The position numbers were made by a program, and so were the translations under genes. A model generated the notes under the pieces. It ran no database searches. It saw nothing but the letters and a program-made list of their open reading frames with translations, and had not been told where the DNA came from. 64,000 bases of DNA, taken from positions 1 to 64,000 of the IMG/VR virus record IMGVR_UViG_3300020157_000001; one strand, written 5' to 3'. Positions 20,547-29,435 of the stretch are shown here, piece after piece. The stretch's first letter is position 1; each line of letters begins with the position of its first letter. The stretch is from a virus.

Positions 20547-21984
20547 GAACGTCGGCATCTAATATCGGACGCATAAGAGCGTCCACTTGTTCCTCGGTCA
20601 TAGGGTTTGAAACCATCTTGGATTGCTCTCCAGCCTTAGCCCCGAAGATACGGCTGAGTACCCCTGAGCCGCCCCTTGCTTCCATCTCAAATCGAACCAT
20701 ATCGCGAGTGTCAGCGATATCTTTGGATGCCTGAATAAGACGGAACAATCTGTCCATCTCCGCCGAAAGAGTGGGGTCCATACCTTGACCCTCAAGCTCT
20801 TCTGCGAACCTAGCGAACATGACTCGGCTCGTCTGCATCTCAATAATGGCCCGAACTACAGCGTGAAGTTGGTCCTTGGTACGAAGCTCAATAGGGAGCT
20901 TAAAGGCACATTCTGCATGTGCCATAAACTTAGGGCAACGGGGTGCGAGATAACAGCTATCACAGTTCCTAAGAACCTGCCCTGTAGTGCGTATCAAATT
21001 GACTGGTTCTGGATCAAACCCTTGTGTTTGCTGGTCCGAATCTATATCGGCACCCGTATGAACCATGGTCTCGATACCCATCACGGGTAGCAGTATTTTG
21101 TCACCTTCGTGCCGGGTCTGAGGGGGTACGATAGCAGTATCAGTACCCCCTAAAGCCACCTTATTGCGGGAGTGCGGAATACTCGCGATAGCTGGTATCG
21201 GGGCACTTTCCTCGTCTCCGAACTCATCTTCGTCGGAGTCATCCATGGGGTCATAGGCCGAAGTTTGGGTAGCCCCGAAGTTGTGCATCTCCCATTCCAG
21301 CCACGATCTGACTGACAGTTTTGCCACTTCATTTACGTCATCCTCTAGAACTGCGTCGTAATCAATACCCAATCGAACCATATCGGCTCGGTGCTTCTTA
21401 CGGGATGAATCCTTTTGCTGAGCGGGGTACCGCCGGAGGCCGTGACCATCCCAGACCTGCGTCTCCCCGTATCGGACAACTGATGTCCATGACGATACGA
21501 TAACAGTATCCCATGCAATAGCTTCGATAGTGTCAGCCTTGCTGGTAATGCCGATGAGGGACGCCCCCCACCGATGCTGCAACTGCTTAACCCTTGAGAT
21601 GGTCTTACTGGTAAGGGAATCGTCAGGTATGGCTACTCGTCCATACTTCTCCATAAGGAATGCAAGACGCTCTTGGTCTTGGGGGTCGTTCCACAGCGGG
21701 TAGTACTTATCCCCGAGCCAATCACCGTTGTAGTCTTTACGACCAATGATGATGTCCAGCTCTGATTCGTGGACGCGGATGAACTCGTCATAAGCCGCCA
21801 CATTCTCGTCATTAGGGGAGGTATAAAGGTATATGTCAGCCCCCCCTAACATATCCTTAAGCTTCAATTCCTTGGTCTTAGGTATGTTGAGCTGAGTAAG
21901 GTTTACGGCTATGCGCTTAACCCCGTTACCCACAAGGATGCTGCGATAGCTACCCTTTTCACCCCCGGATAGAACTACCCTCAT
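20539..21984 (-). CDS. Large conserved phage protein with C-terminal Cys cluster, function unknown
   Basis: 481 residues. The N-terminal 230 residues look alpha/beta (VVLSGGEKGSYRSIL, RWGASLIGITSK, DTVIVSSWTSVVRYGET, GHGLRRYPAQQKDS), perhaps a barrel. An acidic linker and Pro-rich region follow. The C-terminal part has NCDSCYLAPRCPKF and a further Cys, then helices (RTKDQLHAVVRAIIEMQTSR). The Cys pattern could bind zinc or iron-sulfur. A link to base-exchange enzymes (TGT/DpdA) or to terminase small subunits crossed my mind, but no motif proves either. Coupled to the upstream gene by ATGA. Confidence 0.6.
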   Translation of the reverse strand: MRVVLSGGEKGSYRSILVGNGVKRIAVNLTQLNIPKTKELKLKDMLGGADIYLYTSPNDENVAAYDEFIRVHESELDIIIGRKDYNGDWLGDKYYPLWNDPQDQERLAFLMEKYGRVAIPDDSLTSKTISRVKQLQHRWGASLIGITSKADTIEAIAWDTVIVSSWTSVVRYGETQVWDGHGLRRYPAQQKDSSRKKHRADMVRLGIDYDAVLEDDVNEVAKLSVRSWLEWEMHNFGATQTSAYDPMDDSDEDEFGDEESAPIPAIASIPHSRNKVALGGTDTAIVPPQTRHEGDKILLPVMGIETMVHTGADIDSDQQTQGFDPEPVNLIRTTGQVLRNCDSCYLAPRCPKFMAHAECAFKLPIELRTKDQLHAVVRAIIEMQTSRVMFARFAEELEGQGMDPTLSAEMDRLFRLIQASKDIADTRDMVRFEMEARGGSGVLSRIFGAKAGEQSKMVSNPMTEEQVDALMRPILDADVLD

Positions 21985-22469
21985 ACGTCATCCTCATTCC
22001 AGTTAGACCAAGACTTCTGCGCTCTGCGAAGGTTCTGCCTATCGGCTTCCTCTACTAGTTCAGCCCAAGGAGTAATAGGCTTCTCGGTTTCCCACTCGGG
22101 GCGAATGGTGTATGGAGCGCCCATAAGAAGGCTAGGGATACCCTTAGAGATGGTTAGAGCAACCGTACGAGGGTCAGTATCTACATACCAGTTAGCGCGT
22201 CCGAAGGTGTTACTGAACAAATGTACCTTTTCAGCCTTGGCTGTAGGGTCTTTAGTCTCAAGAAACTGGTATGTAGAAGCCTTAAACCTCTCCCGTAATA
22301 GCCACGACTCAAAGAAGAAGGGAGGGTACTCTTCGTCGCATACGATAGCCATATTTCCACCCGTAACAGCGTGAAAGGCACGCCACAGGAACTTTCCCTC
22401 TGCATTTGGCTGACGAGACATAACATCTGGGCCGGGGTTAGCTATTACGTCGAAGTTGAATATAATCAT
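21981..22469 (-). CDS. Hypothetical protein, 162 residues, probably alpha/beta
   Basis: Begins IIFNFDVIANPGPDV and has GGNMAIVCDE, ANWYVDTDP and ISKGIPSLLMGAP. This resembles a Rossmann or HAD-like core in which a phage handles a small substrate. No catalytic signature is certain. Overlaps the next gene by ATGA and probably works with it. Confidence 0.55.
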   Translation of the reverse strand: MIIFNFDVIANPGPDVMSRQPNAEGKFLWRAFHAVTGGNMAIVCDEEYPPFFFESWLLRERFKASTYQFLETKDPTAKAEKVHLFSNTFGRANWYVDTDPRTVALTISKGIPSLLMGAPYTIRPEWETEKPITPWAELVEEADRQNLRRAQKSWSNWNEDDV

Positions 22470-22475
22470 ACGGTA

Positions 22476-22931
22476 TTACCCGTACATACCCTTAGCTTGA
22501 CGAGCCTTGAACACGTAGTGATCTGCCGCTGGGCAGTAGTTACAGAGGTACTGGCGATTCTCTTTAGGTACACCAGTCTTGCGTCCGATAGTCTTGGACT
22601 CGTCTAACCAATCAAGGCATCCCGCCTGAGGACGACCATGCTTGTTAAAGCATTTAATAGCTTCTACCTTGAGATCATCACGTGTCTCTCTAATCCAAAC
22701 ACCCTGCTCGGACAGCTTCTTCTGCACTGCTGACTCAACGTCAATAAGGCTAGCGTCCTTATCGTCAATACGATAGACGTTAGATCTATGAGACTCTGGA
22801 CGGGGGTCCGTCGCGATGGCTAAGTGGCGCTCAATGATGTGCTTAAGCTCCATGTCATATTCGGCTTCGCCGTCGTAGTTGCTCATTCTCCAGAGAATGC
22901 CGCAGTCGTTACAGGCCAACATACGTGCCAT
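22476..22931 (-). CDS. Cys/His-rich zinc-type protein
   Basis: 151 residues. N-terminal CNDCG with a later H-x2-ERH, and a C-terminal set C...GC-x-DW...YLCNYCP. These could form two zinc sites flanking a helical middle. Similar proteins are common in actinophages; function unknown. SD TAGGAG. Confidence 0.6.
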   Translation of the reverse strand: MARMLACNDCGILWRMSNYDGEAEYDMELKHIIERHLAIATDPRPESHRSNVYRIDDKDASLIDVESAVQKKLSEQGVWIRETRDDLKVEAIKCFNKHGRPQAGCLDWLDESKTIGRKTGVPKENRQYLCNYCPAADHYVFKARQAKGMYG

Positions 22932-22981
22932 ATCGTTATACTCCTAAATTGCAATGCGGATTGTGTTACAGGTCTTACGTA

Positions 22982-23239
22982 CTAAGCAGTAATCTGATCT
23001 GGACGATCTTCATGCGAGATGTAGTGGTTAACATGAGGAATCTTAGTGATCCGATCCGACACTGCTCGGGCGACAGAATCACTGGCCACTGCATCATAAA
23101 TAGACGCTAGTACTGGCTTGAGGAGGTCGTCGTCTGACGTAACGTCCCCACCACGGTCAGGGGTGAGACGCTTAACTGAGCCGTCAGCAATGCCCATGGA
23201 CAGTTCTTGGTTAGGACTACGAGATGTGTTTACTGCCAT
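22982..23239 (-). CDS. Hypothetical protein, 85 residues
   Basis: Polar N-terminus and a helical middle (LLKPVLASIYDAVASDSVARAVSDRI). No family recognised. SD TAGGAT-like. Confidence 0.5.
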   Translation of the reverse strand: MAVNTSRSPNQELSMGIADGSVKRLTPDRGGDVTSDDDLLKPVLASIYDAVASDSVARAVSDRITKIPHVNHYISHEDRPDQITA

Positions 23240-23270
23240 GGCTAATATCCTATCATACTTGTGTTGCCAA

Positions 23271-24356
23271 TCACTTGGCTCTTGGCTTGGACTTCTTTAC
23301 CGGCTTACCTGCTGGGCCACCTTTGGGGGCACCCTTTACTTCTCGGGTAAGAGGCTTAGTGAGATTCTTCTTACCGCTAGGAGACTTGATATCGTTCTCT
23401 GGAGTCAACTTAGAATCCTTCTTACCGGCATTAGCCCCCATACCACTACGAGGTGCCTCGTATGGAAGTTTACCACCAGTGTTACTATTTGCAAGATTCG
23501 TCTGGGCATCAGTAAGTGGTCGGAGAGCGTGTATAGCAAACCTAGCATCTGCTCTGGCTGTAGCAGTCTGCTGGTCTCGGTTACGCTGGGTGCGCTCCAT
23601 GGGGGTCATACCCTGTGACTGAATGGGGGCCGTTCCCTGCGCCCGTACTGTCCCCGGCCCCTGAGCATATGCGTTAGGAGCGTTTGTAACATCAGTTGAG
23701 CTAGCGTCGATAACTGGACCTGATCCACGTGCAGGACGCTGCTGCTGAGCGGGGGAGGAAGGCTCTCGACTTGACCATTGTGCAGGTCCGGTGTTCTCAT
23801 ACGCTGCCATACGCTTAGCGTCCATACCAGCCTGAGTAGAAGCCCTACGGGGACGGGTAGTAGAGGTGGCATCTATAGAGCCGGGGAACTGCTGACCTAT
23901 TGCTTTCGGCATACCCACTGTGCGAGGGTTCTCGGGGCTTCCAGCGAGTGGTCCAGCACCAAGACCAAGGGGAAGGTCCCCAGTGTTCTCAATAGCTCCT
24001 GAAGGCTGCGGTCCCATACCTATGCCAATGCGTGTAGGACCGGGACCTAGTGCTTTAGGGGGATTGTTCTTGATAAGAGGGGGAGCGACCATGACTGGAC
24101 CTTGGAGACGACCGGGAGGTTCAGGTTTTGCTTTCTTAGCACGACCTAGGAACGCCCCAGCCATATCTCCTGCGATATCAGAAAGCTGCCCCATATCCTG
24201 AAATGGTATACGAGGACCTGTGGCCCCCTTACCGTAGATACTGCGGTACATACCAGAACGAGCAACCGGCACTTCTGGTGCAGCTAGTCGTTTTGGATTT
24301 GATATCTCGCCAATCCATGCTTTAGGAGCTTTTGGAACAGGAACGTAGCTAGCCAT
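23271..24356 (-). CDS. Disordered basic Pro/Gly/Ala-rich protein
   Basis: 361 residues, almost wholly low complexity with many PP, GPG and Lys-rich ends (KPVKKSKPRAK). It has an ordered short N-terminal segment only. Together with the next four genes it forms a set of basic, disordered proteins. Such proteins may be virion-internal or DNA-associated, but that is inference. Confidence 0.6.
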   Translation of the reverse strand: MASYVPVPKAPKAWIGEISNPKRLAAPEVPVARSGMYRSIYGKGATGPRIPFQDMGQLSDIAGDMAGAFLGRAKKAKPEPPGRLQGPVMVAPPLIKNNPPKALGPGPTRIGIGMGPQPSGAIENTGDLPLGLGAGPLAGSPENPRTVGMPKAIGQQFPGSIDATSTTRPRRASTQAGMDAKRMAAYENTGPAQWSSREPSSPAQQQRPARGSGPVIDASSTDVTNAPNAYAQGPGTVRAQGTAPIQSQGMTPMERTQRNRDQQTATARADARFAIHALRPLTDAQTNLANSNTGGKLPYEAPRSGMGANAGKKDSKLTPENDIKSPSGKKNLTKPLTREVKGAPKGGPAGKPVKKSKPRAK

Positions 24357-24357
24357 A

Positions 24358-24735
24358 TCAACCTATCTGCGTCTGTGTTGAGGTATGGGGGGTTCCCGCC
24401 ATACCTTCGGCTATCGGACCACGCTGTACCTGCATACCAGACTGCCACGAACGATACGTGGGGGTATATCGGTCTACGTTTAGAACTGCTCCGATAGTCC
24501 AAGTCTGACGACGACCCTTCCTAGAAGGGAACAATTCTTGGCCTACAATGGCTGCGGGGCGCATCTCCCGCAGCCACTTGGCAGGGACAGTAGCGGTGTT
24601 GAGAGCCTGCGTCACAATCATCTCTGCACGTGACGAGAATGGATTGGGAGCGTTGGTGAACTCAGGAGGGTTAATGGCTTGTGGGGAGTTACGCAGCGTA
24701 TTACGGGGAGATCCCCCCATTGATTCGTTGGCCAT
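24358..24735 (-). CDS. Hypothetical protein, 125 residues
   Basis: Pro/Asn-rich start, a helical middle (AEMIVTQALNTATVPAKWLR) and a polar Thr/Gln end. Stops three bases before the next start in the set. No family recognised. Confidence 0.55.
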   Translation of the reverse strand: MANESMGGSPRNTLRNSPQAINPPEFTNAPNPFSSRAEMIVTQALNTATVPAKWLREMRPAAIVGQELFPSRKGRRQTWTIGAVLNVDRYTPTYRSWQSGMQVQRGPIAEGMAGTPHTSTQTQIG

Positions 24736-24738
24736 TAC

Positions 24739-25170
24739 TCACCTCCAGCTTGGTATCAGCGTACGTAGTCTACTACGCCTCTGCTCATCTATAAGCTCCA
24801 TATGGGGTCTATCAACAACAGTTGGAACGCCTTTCGGCCCAGCTTTACCATCGTTTGTAAGCATCATAGGGGCGATGCCTGAGGGGGCGAACTTCTTACC
24901 CTTAGCTTCGTATTGGAGACCAGTCATTGGGTTGAACTCATCTGGCCAGAAGTAGTCCCCCGGATTGACTCGTTCACCTTTATGCACACCACGGCTATAT
25001 GAGCGGGTATTGGTACGCATACTGCCGAGCTTGTCATCACGACGGTCAGTCATAGTGCCCAAGTAACCGTCAGGGTACTGAGCCTCTGGAGTCACAGCAA
25101 ACTGCTGCATCTTCTGGTCTTTGGCGCTACGGAACGACGGCATGGGACCAAGATCCACCTGCGTGGACAT
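24739..25170 (-). CDS. Hypothetical basic protein; possible rare upstream start
   Basis: 143 residues from the ATG. The frame is open for 19 further codons upstream, to an ATC at 25227 placed six bases after GGAGG. The extra residues (AINQQTFNSWGAYDPQSR) look like normal protein. No SD precedes the ATG. Translation may start at a rare ATC or ATA. No family recognised. Confidence 0.55.
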   Translation of the reverse strand: MSTQVDLGPMPSFRSAKDQKMQQFAVTPEAQYPDGYLGTMTDRRDDKLGSMRTNTRSYSRGVHKGERVNPGDYFWPDEFNPMTGLQYEAKGKKFAPSGIAPMMLTNDGKAGPKGVPTVVDRPHMELIDEQRRSRLRTLIPSWR

Positions 25171-25217
25171 GCGGGATTGAGGGTCGTATGCTCCCCAGCT
25201 ATTGAATGTTTGCTGAT

Positions 25218-25379
25218 TTATGGCGATGGGGGGCCTCCCTGACCTGCGAGGAACGATATGAGAGTGCCTTCACGCCCCCCACCTATTGATGAAACAGGCT
25301 TAGGAGCATTCTTCTTAGCTTTTTCTGCCGCCATACGGTGAGGGGTACGATATGTATCGCCTGTGATTACCAGCGGCAT
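25218..25379 (-). CDS. Small basic protein, 53 residues
   Basis: ATG at 25379 chosen because it lies just after the stop of the gene at 25384. Contains KAKKNAPKP and a Gly-rich end. Its 3' end overlaps the possible ATC start of the next gene. No family recognised. Confidence 0.45.
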   Translation of the reverse strand: MPLVITGDTYRTPHRMAAEKAKKNAPKPVSSIGGGREGTLISFLAGQGGPPSP

Positions 25380-25383
25380 AATG

Positions 25384-25536
25384 TCACCATTGATCCTTTG
25401 GATGAGATGCGTGAAACGGTTCAAAGTTCTCTTTAGTGCAAACCTTCTTGAACCGATCAGGCACAAGGTACTCCCAGTTGTCTTCCTCCTCGATATCAGA
25501 GTTGATATGTCGGTATTCGCCTTGCTTTGAGGTCAT
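25384..25536 (-). CDS. Acidic hypothetical protein, 50 residues
   Basis: ATG six bases after the upstream stop. Sequence includes HINSDIEEEDNWEYLVPDRF and FEPFHASHPKDQW, well-mixed and protein-like. It fills the gap between two longer genes and ends four bases before the next ATG. No family recognised. Confidence 0.5.
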   Translation of the reverse strand: MTSKQGEYRHINSDIEEEDNWEYLVPDRFKKVCTKENFEPFHASHPKDQW

Positions 25537-25542
25537 TTGAGG

Positions 25543-27156
25543 TTATGCCTTCTTACTTCTTTTGCTTGGAGCCTTGGCGGCTGGCTTTCCCCCACGCATT
25601 GCGGCCTGAAGTCGGGCGGCATCTTTGCTTCTCTCAGCCTCAGCGTACGTTGATGCGTCAGTCTTCTTGGCAGCGGGCTTGGCAGTGGATTTAGCAGCGG
25701 ACTTGGCTGGTGCCCGCTTAGATGCCGCCTTGCCACGAATCTTAGGAGCAGTTGAGGCAGGGTCATTCTCATCACCAGAGACGTACGGGATACGCTTGGG
25801 CGGCGCTGAGGTCTTACCCTTAGGGGCTTCATCAGGCTTTCTTGGATCAAGTATTCCTTCCCCCTTCTTAGGACGAGATTCTGGCGCAGTAGATGTTCCC
25901 GGCTTCCGCTGCAACTCAGCGATACGCGCTGCTTCAGCGATACGAGCTGATGCGGTTTCATGGGTAGAAGTTGGATATGCGGACATATCAGGAGCAGAGA
26001 TGGTGCTGCCTAGGTCGTAAGCGGCACCTGCTGGTCGCTTAACCTTGATTGGCTCAGACTTGATAGGGCCAGTAGGTGGCTTTTTGAGGCCGTCCTTGCC
26101 CTTGCGTCCCTTGACCTTGCTCTCGTTCACCTCGCCTTCACGGGTCCGAGTGACTTTATCTTTTAGCTTCGATACGACGGGCTTACGACCACCGGCTGGC
26201 TTCATTACGCTACCCATAGACTTAAGAACAGACTCGTTAACATCAATAAGTTGCGATGCTTGCTCTGGCATTTCAAAGAACTCTCCAACGGAGCCATGTG
26301 GCATGATAGGTCCCCTGCCCGTCATACCAGCCTCATGGAAGTACTTACCAGTACTAATTTGTGATGGACCTTTAACCCTGCTCTCTCTGCGAGTTTCGGG
26401 CCTGCGCTGTTCCAATGCGCGTTGAAAATCAGGAGAGGCGGGCTGACCAACAGAAGTTCGTGGTGCTCCGGGGTCCGTACGACCGCCCTCAGAACCAGTA
26501 CCTTCTTTTCGGTCAGTATACGGATGACGTTGAGCGAAAGGAGGACCGCCCTGCGAGTATCCATTAAACTTTGGTCTGGTGGTATTGTACGCAGCACCGG
26601 CGTTATGATCCCGATCATCTTTTGATGAGGATTTTGTATTGGGCTTGTACCCCCCTTGACCTTCGTACTTCCCTCCGGGTGCGTAATCCCCTGTACGTTC
26701 GATGCGCGCAGCTTCCTTGCGGTGAGTATCGAACGATGAAGTCTTAACCTCAACGCCAGCTTTTGTACGGGTGTTACCTATACGCCCCTGCATTTCATAC
26801 CCACGCGCGAGGGCAACACCAAGTTCCCTCTTGTTGTATGGGTCTACCCGCTGGGGTCCACCTGTCTCACGTGGAATGATATGGCCAACTGGACGAGATG
26901 CACGGTCAGCCTTACCCTGTGCGCGACGAGCTTCATCAGCTTTACGTGCGTTTAGAGCAACTGAGGCATCTGGAACGGTATTCACAGGCATTGGGCCGCG
27001 AGCAGCATTGCCCCGAGCACCAGTAGAGGGTAGACTACGGTGAGTATCCCCTGCTTTTGGATAAAGGGAACCGAGCGAGTTACCCAAGCGATCGTTTACA
27101 CGATCACCAAAGGAACTGCGGGCTGGATGGGAACTGGTGTCTTCACCACGTGCCAT
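25543..27156 (-). CDS. Large disordered basic protein
   Basis: 537 residues, rich in Arg, Lys, Gly, Pro and Ser throughout. Repetitive Lys/Ala tail (KSAAKSTAKPAAKKTDAS, ending SKRSKKA) resembles histone H1-like or Ku-tail DNA-binding segments. A short ordered part near 290-330 (FFEMPEQASQLIDVNESVL). Possibly DNA-compacting or virion-internal. It precedes the other small basic genes and follows the SpoVS gene. Confidence 0.6.
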   Translation of the reverse strand: MARGEDTSSHPARSSFGDRVNDRLGNSLGSLYPKAGDTHRSLPSTGARGNAARGPMPVNTVPDASVALNARKADEARRAQGKADRASRPVGHIIPRETGGPQRVDPYNKRELGVALARGYEMQGRIGNTRTKAGVEVKTSSFDTHRKEAARIERTGDYAPGGKYEGQGGYKPNTKSSSKDDRDHNAGAAYNTTRPKFNGYSQGGPPFAQRHPYTDRKEGTGSEGGRTDPGAPRTSVGQPASPDFQRALEQRRPETRRESRVKGPSQISTGKYFHEAGMTGRGPIMPHGSVGEFFEMPEQASQLIDVNESVLKSMGSVMKPAGGRKPVVSKLKDKVTRTREGEVNESKVKGRKGKDGLKKPPTGPIKSEPIKVKRPAGAAYDLGSTISAPDMSAYPTSTHETASARIAEAARIAELQRKPGTSTAPESRPKKGEGILDPRKPDEAPKGKTSAPPKRIPYVSGDENDPASTAPKIRGKAASKRAPAKSAAKSTAKPAAKKTDASTYAEAERSKDAARLQAAMRGGKPAAKAPSKRSKKA

Positions 27157-27204
27157 TATAAACTCCTAGAAGGTGTTAGATATGAAATAATCATAGCATA
27201 GGTA

Positions 27205-27486
27205 TCAACGGATGACAGGTTTGATGGAGATAGCAGAGATAGTATCCCCAGTCTCCCCTTCTACGTCATCAAACCCTATAACGAATAGGAGATCTATGCC
27301 TCGGGGGGCGACGAAGCCACGTGCAATAGCACATGCTTTAGCTGCTTGGTTGACTGCACTAGCGCCAATGGCACGGAGCTTGGGGGTTTGCCCAGCTACA
27401 ACGGCCCTTGCGAGAATGCTTCCAACACTTTGCGGGTTACTAGATCCGCCAACACGGATCATGTCATCAGACGGTTCGATACTCAT
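27205..27486 (-). CDS. spoVS: SpoVS (stage V sporulation protein S) family protein
   Basis: 93 residues, the full family length. The core NPQSVGSILARAV, AIGASAVNQAAKACAIARGFVAPRGIDL and the C-terminal ISIKP are close to SpoVS, an Alba-like small dimer thought to bind nucleic acid. In firmicutes it affects septation and sporulation. In a phage it could influence host division or nucleoid, or simply bind DNA. SD AAGGAG. Confidence in the family is high, in the role low. Confidence 0.9.
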   Translation of the reverse strand: MSIEPSDDMIRVGGSSNPQSVGSILARAVVAGQTPKLRAIGASAVNQAAKACAIARGFVAPRGIDLLFVIGFDDVEGETGDTISAISIKPVIR

Positions 27487-27527
27487 TGATACTCCTTAGC
27501 AAACGACTTATATCGCTTCTAAGCCTA

Positions 27528-27884
27528 TCAGAGGTATCCTGCGTCTTTTAGGAGATCAGCTAGATCTTCCAATCTAAGTAACGCATACGTATTACCTAGG
27601 GTTTTAGTACCTACGCCGGGGCGCTTGAACACCACTACGGGAAGGGCGTTTCCCCCTACCTTAGTCATAGCAGCCTGCGTAACAGCATCATTTAGCCAGC
27701 CAGATAGGTGGAATGTCTTGTGGTTCTTGCACTGTATAATAGATTGTCTATGGGGTGCTTTGATACCGTTGATATCACCGCTATCCAGCGCACCACTTGT
27801 GGCAGGGCGGTAGGCATTACCGAAGCCCTTTTCCTTGAGGAAGTCAACTACCTGAGTCTCAAAGGTCGTGCCCTTGGCCTTCAT
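27528..27884 (-). CDS. PD-(D/E)XK-type resolvase or nuclease
   Basis: 118 residues; start chosen at the ATG after AGGAAA. Pattern FETQVVDFL-x4-G, YRPATSGALDSGDI, IIQCKNHK and W-x-NDAVTQA follows the Hjc or Vsr-like nuclease fold, with Asp in SGDI and QCK supplying the active site. It could resolve branched DNA or degrade host DNA. It lies upstream of SpoVS and downstream of an SNase gene. Confidence 0.65.
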   Translation of the reverse strand: MKAKGTTFETQVVDFLKEKGFGNAYRPATSGALDSGDINGIKAPHRQSIIQCKNHKTFHLSGWLNDAVTQAAMTKVGGNALPVVVFKRPGVGTKTLGNTYALLRLEDLADLLKDAGYL

Positions 27885-27898
27885 ACGGTTTCCTGAAC

Positions 27899-28279
27899 TC
27901 ACGCAGTAGCCACCATGAAAGGGACTCCATGTCCTGCTGCGATAATGCGCTGAGACAGACTGAGGGATGCGTGATCCTGAGCAGGCCAAATGTTGGCTAG
28001 CCAGCGACCGAACGAGTCTGCCTTGGCTGTCTCAATGTACAGAGGCCAAGGTGAGCCGTCGTCCCACGACCGGATCATAGCGTCGGTGAAGTTCATAGCC
28101 GCCACTCCTGCAACATGAGAGGCGGTGCGATGAACCTCGGGGCAGTTGACCCCCAGCAGACGCATATGGTCGGTACGAGTGGTACCAAACCCTGTGTCTA
28201 CGACAAGCTCAACGGTGTCCCCGTCTACTACTCGTACGAACTTAGCTGGGTAACGATAAAAGAACGGTGCTGTAGCCAT
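27899..28279 (-). CDS. Staphylococcal nuclease-like (SNase) protein
   Basis: 126 residues. VRVVDGDTVELVVDTGF, MRLLGVNCPE and SFGRWLANIW correspond to the DGDT, R-x2-G-x3-PE and GR-x-LA motifs of thermonucleases. No signal peptide, so it probably acts in the cytoplasm on host or phage DNA or RNA. Start abuts the upstream stop. Confidence 0.8.
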   Translation of the reverse strand: MATAPFFYRYPAKFVRVVDGDTVELVVDTGFGTTRTDHMRLLGVNCPEVHRTASHVAGVAAMNFTDAMIRSWDDGSPWPLYIETAKADSFGRWLANIWPAQDHASLSLSQRIIAAGHGVPFMVATA

Positions 28280-28566
28280 TACGGAAGTCTACTATCCAAG
28301 ATATGGCCGATGTATGCGAATCCCTCCATCATGGTAATCAAATCATGGAGTTGCTTGGGGTCAAGATTCTTCCAACTGCCCTTGCTATCTTTGTCAACAG
28401 ATGGCAGCATCTGTGCAAGTTCGTACCGCTCGTCATCATTAAGACCTATATCAGTAGCCATACTAAAGGCTTTGCGTAGCCTGTTCTGGCGCTTCTCTTC
28501 AATGATATTCTCGGAATCCTCTGGGAGGGGGCCTCTTACTATGTTTCTCATACCGGCTTCCAACAT
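28279..28566 (-). CDS. Hypothetical helical protein, 95 residues
   Basis: Charged and helical (NIIEEKRQNRLRKAFSM), with no known motif. It overlaps the nuclease gene upstream by 19 bases and touches the SNase gene downstream, so probably a partner in DNA processing. Confidence 0.55.
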   Translation of the reverse strand: MLEAGMRNIVRGPLPEDSENIIEEKRQNRLRKAFSMATDIGLNDDERYELAQMLPSVDKDSKGSWKNLDPKQLHDLITMMEGFAYIGHILDSRLP

Positions 28567-29435
28567 GAAGTCTTGTAGGGACAGTACTTACAGGTATCGC
28601 ATGTCTTATGCGTGGCCGATGCGGGCCTATCTGGAGTGGTTTTAGTGTGGAGGGCAGAAATTACTTCGACCGCTCCTACAAGTATGCCATTTACTAGGTT
28701 GGGGTCGAACTTGATGGAGAACTCTTTGATGTCCTGCGTTGGCTTCCACTCGTAGATAACAACAGCATCGTGTACGCCAAAGCAGTACATGTAGAGCTGG
28801 ATCTGACGGTTGTGAGAAGCAAGGGGGCGCTTGATGCGCTTCCATAGTTCGTCTAACCCAATCAAACCATCTGAGTAGGGCTTGTACAGGGCGGGGGCAT
28901 CCATACGGATCGTACCTAGTCCTACGCTCTTGATCTCTACGAGGGCTTGCCCTTTGTCGTCTTCGATAAGACCATCCGCATGACCCATAATCATATGCTC
29001 TTCGTTACGGATAGGAATCTCTGCGTATACGAGGTCCATCTCGTAGCATGAAGGGCAGCGATCAGGGGACTTAGCCCACCACTTGTGGGAGCACCGCTTA
29101 CACTTCCAGTCCCCTACGAGCATCCCCGTCTTGTACATCCAGTGCTGCCACTTGGCATGGATGGAATGCCCCTCCTCAAAGATGTTCAGCCGTTGGAAGC
29201 TGAACGAGTCAGGATCACTTACCTCGGTGTCGGTGATCTTGAAGTAAGACTGACGGGGGCACCAGTTCTCCTTAGCCATTTCGGATGGGTGGAGGTGGAC
29301 GGTATCACGCTGGGCATTACGCTCTGCCGAATCATAGAGCAGCACACGTTCGATAACTCCAAGAAGGCGACGCTCTGCCGTAGAAGACAGCATCTCCTTG
29401 TAGGTCTTAAGGTACCAAGGGATTGTGTCGCTCAT
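28548..29435 (-). CDS. Cas4/RecB-like PD-(D/E)XK exonuclease with Fe-S and zinc motifs
   Basis: 295 residues. An early Cys (NWCPRQSYF) and the C-terminal CDTCKYCPYKTSCW give the four Cys of a Cas4 or AddB-type iron-sulfur cluster. HADGLIEDDKG and ALVEIKSVG supply the nuclease Asp and E-x-K. A zinc ribbon (CKRC ... CPSC) is inserted near 110-135, which is unusual. Likely a single-strand exonuclease of phage recombination or replication. Confidence 0.8.
   Translation of the reverse strand: MSDTIPWYLKTYKEMLSSTAERRLLGVIERVLLYDSAERNAQRDTVHLHPSEMAKENWCPRQSYFKITDTEVSDPDSFSFQRLNIFEEGHSIHAKWQHWMYKTGMLVGDWKCKRCSHKWWAKSPDRCPSCYEMDLVYAEIPIRNEEHMIMGHADGLIEDDKGQALVEIKSVGLGTIRMDAPALYKPYSDGLIGLDELWKRIKRPLASHNRQIQLYMYCFGVHDAVVIYEWKPTQDIKEFSIKFDPNLVNGILVGAVEVISALHTKTTPDRPASATHKTCDTCKYCPYKTSCWKPV

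Noticed and set aside
20539-21984. Terminase or TGT/DpdA assignment
   Set aside because: No Walker motifs of a large terminase and no catalytic set of a transglycosylase could be pointed to, so it is left as unknown.
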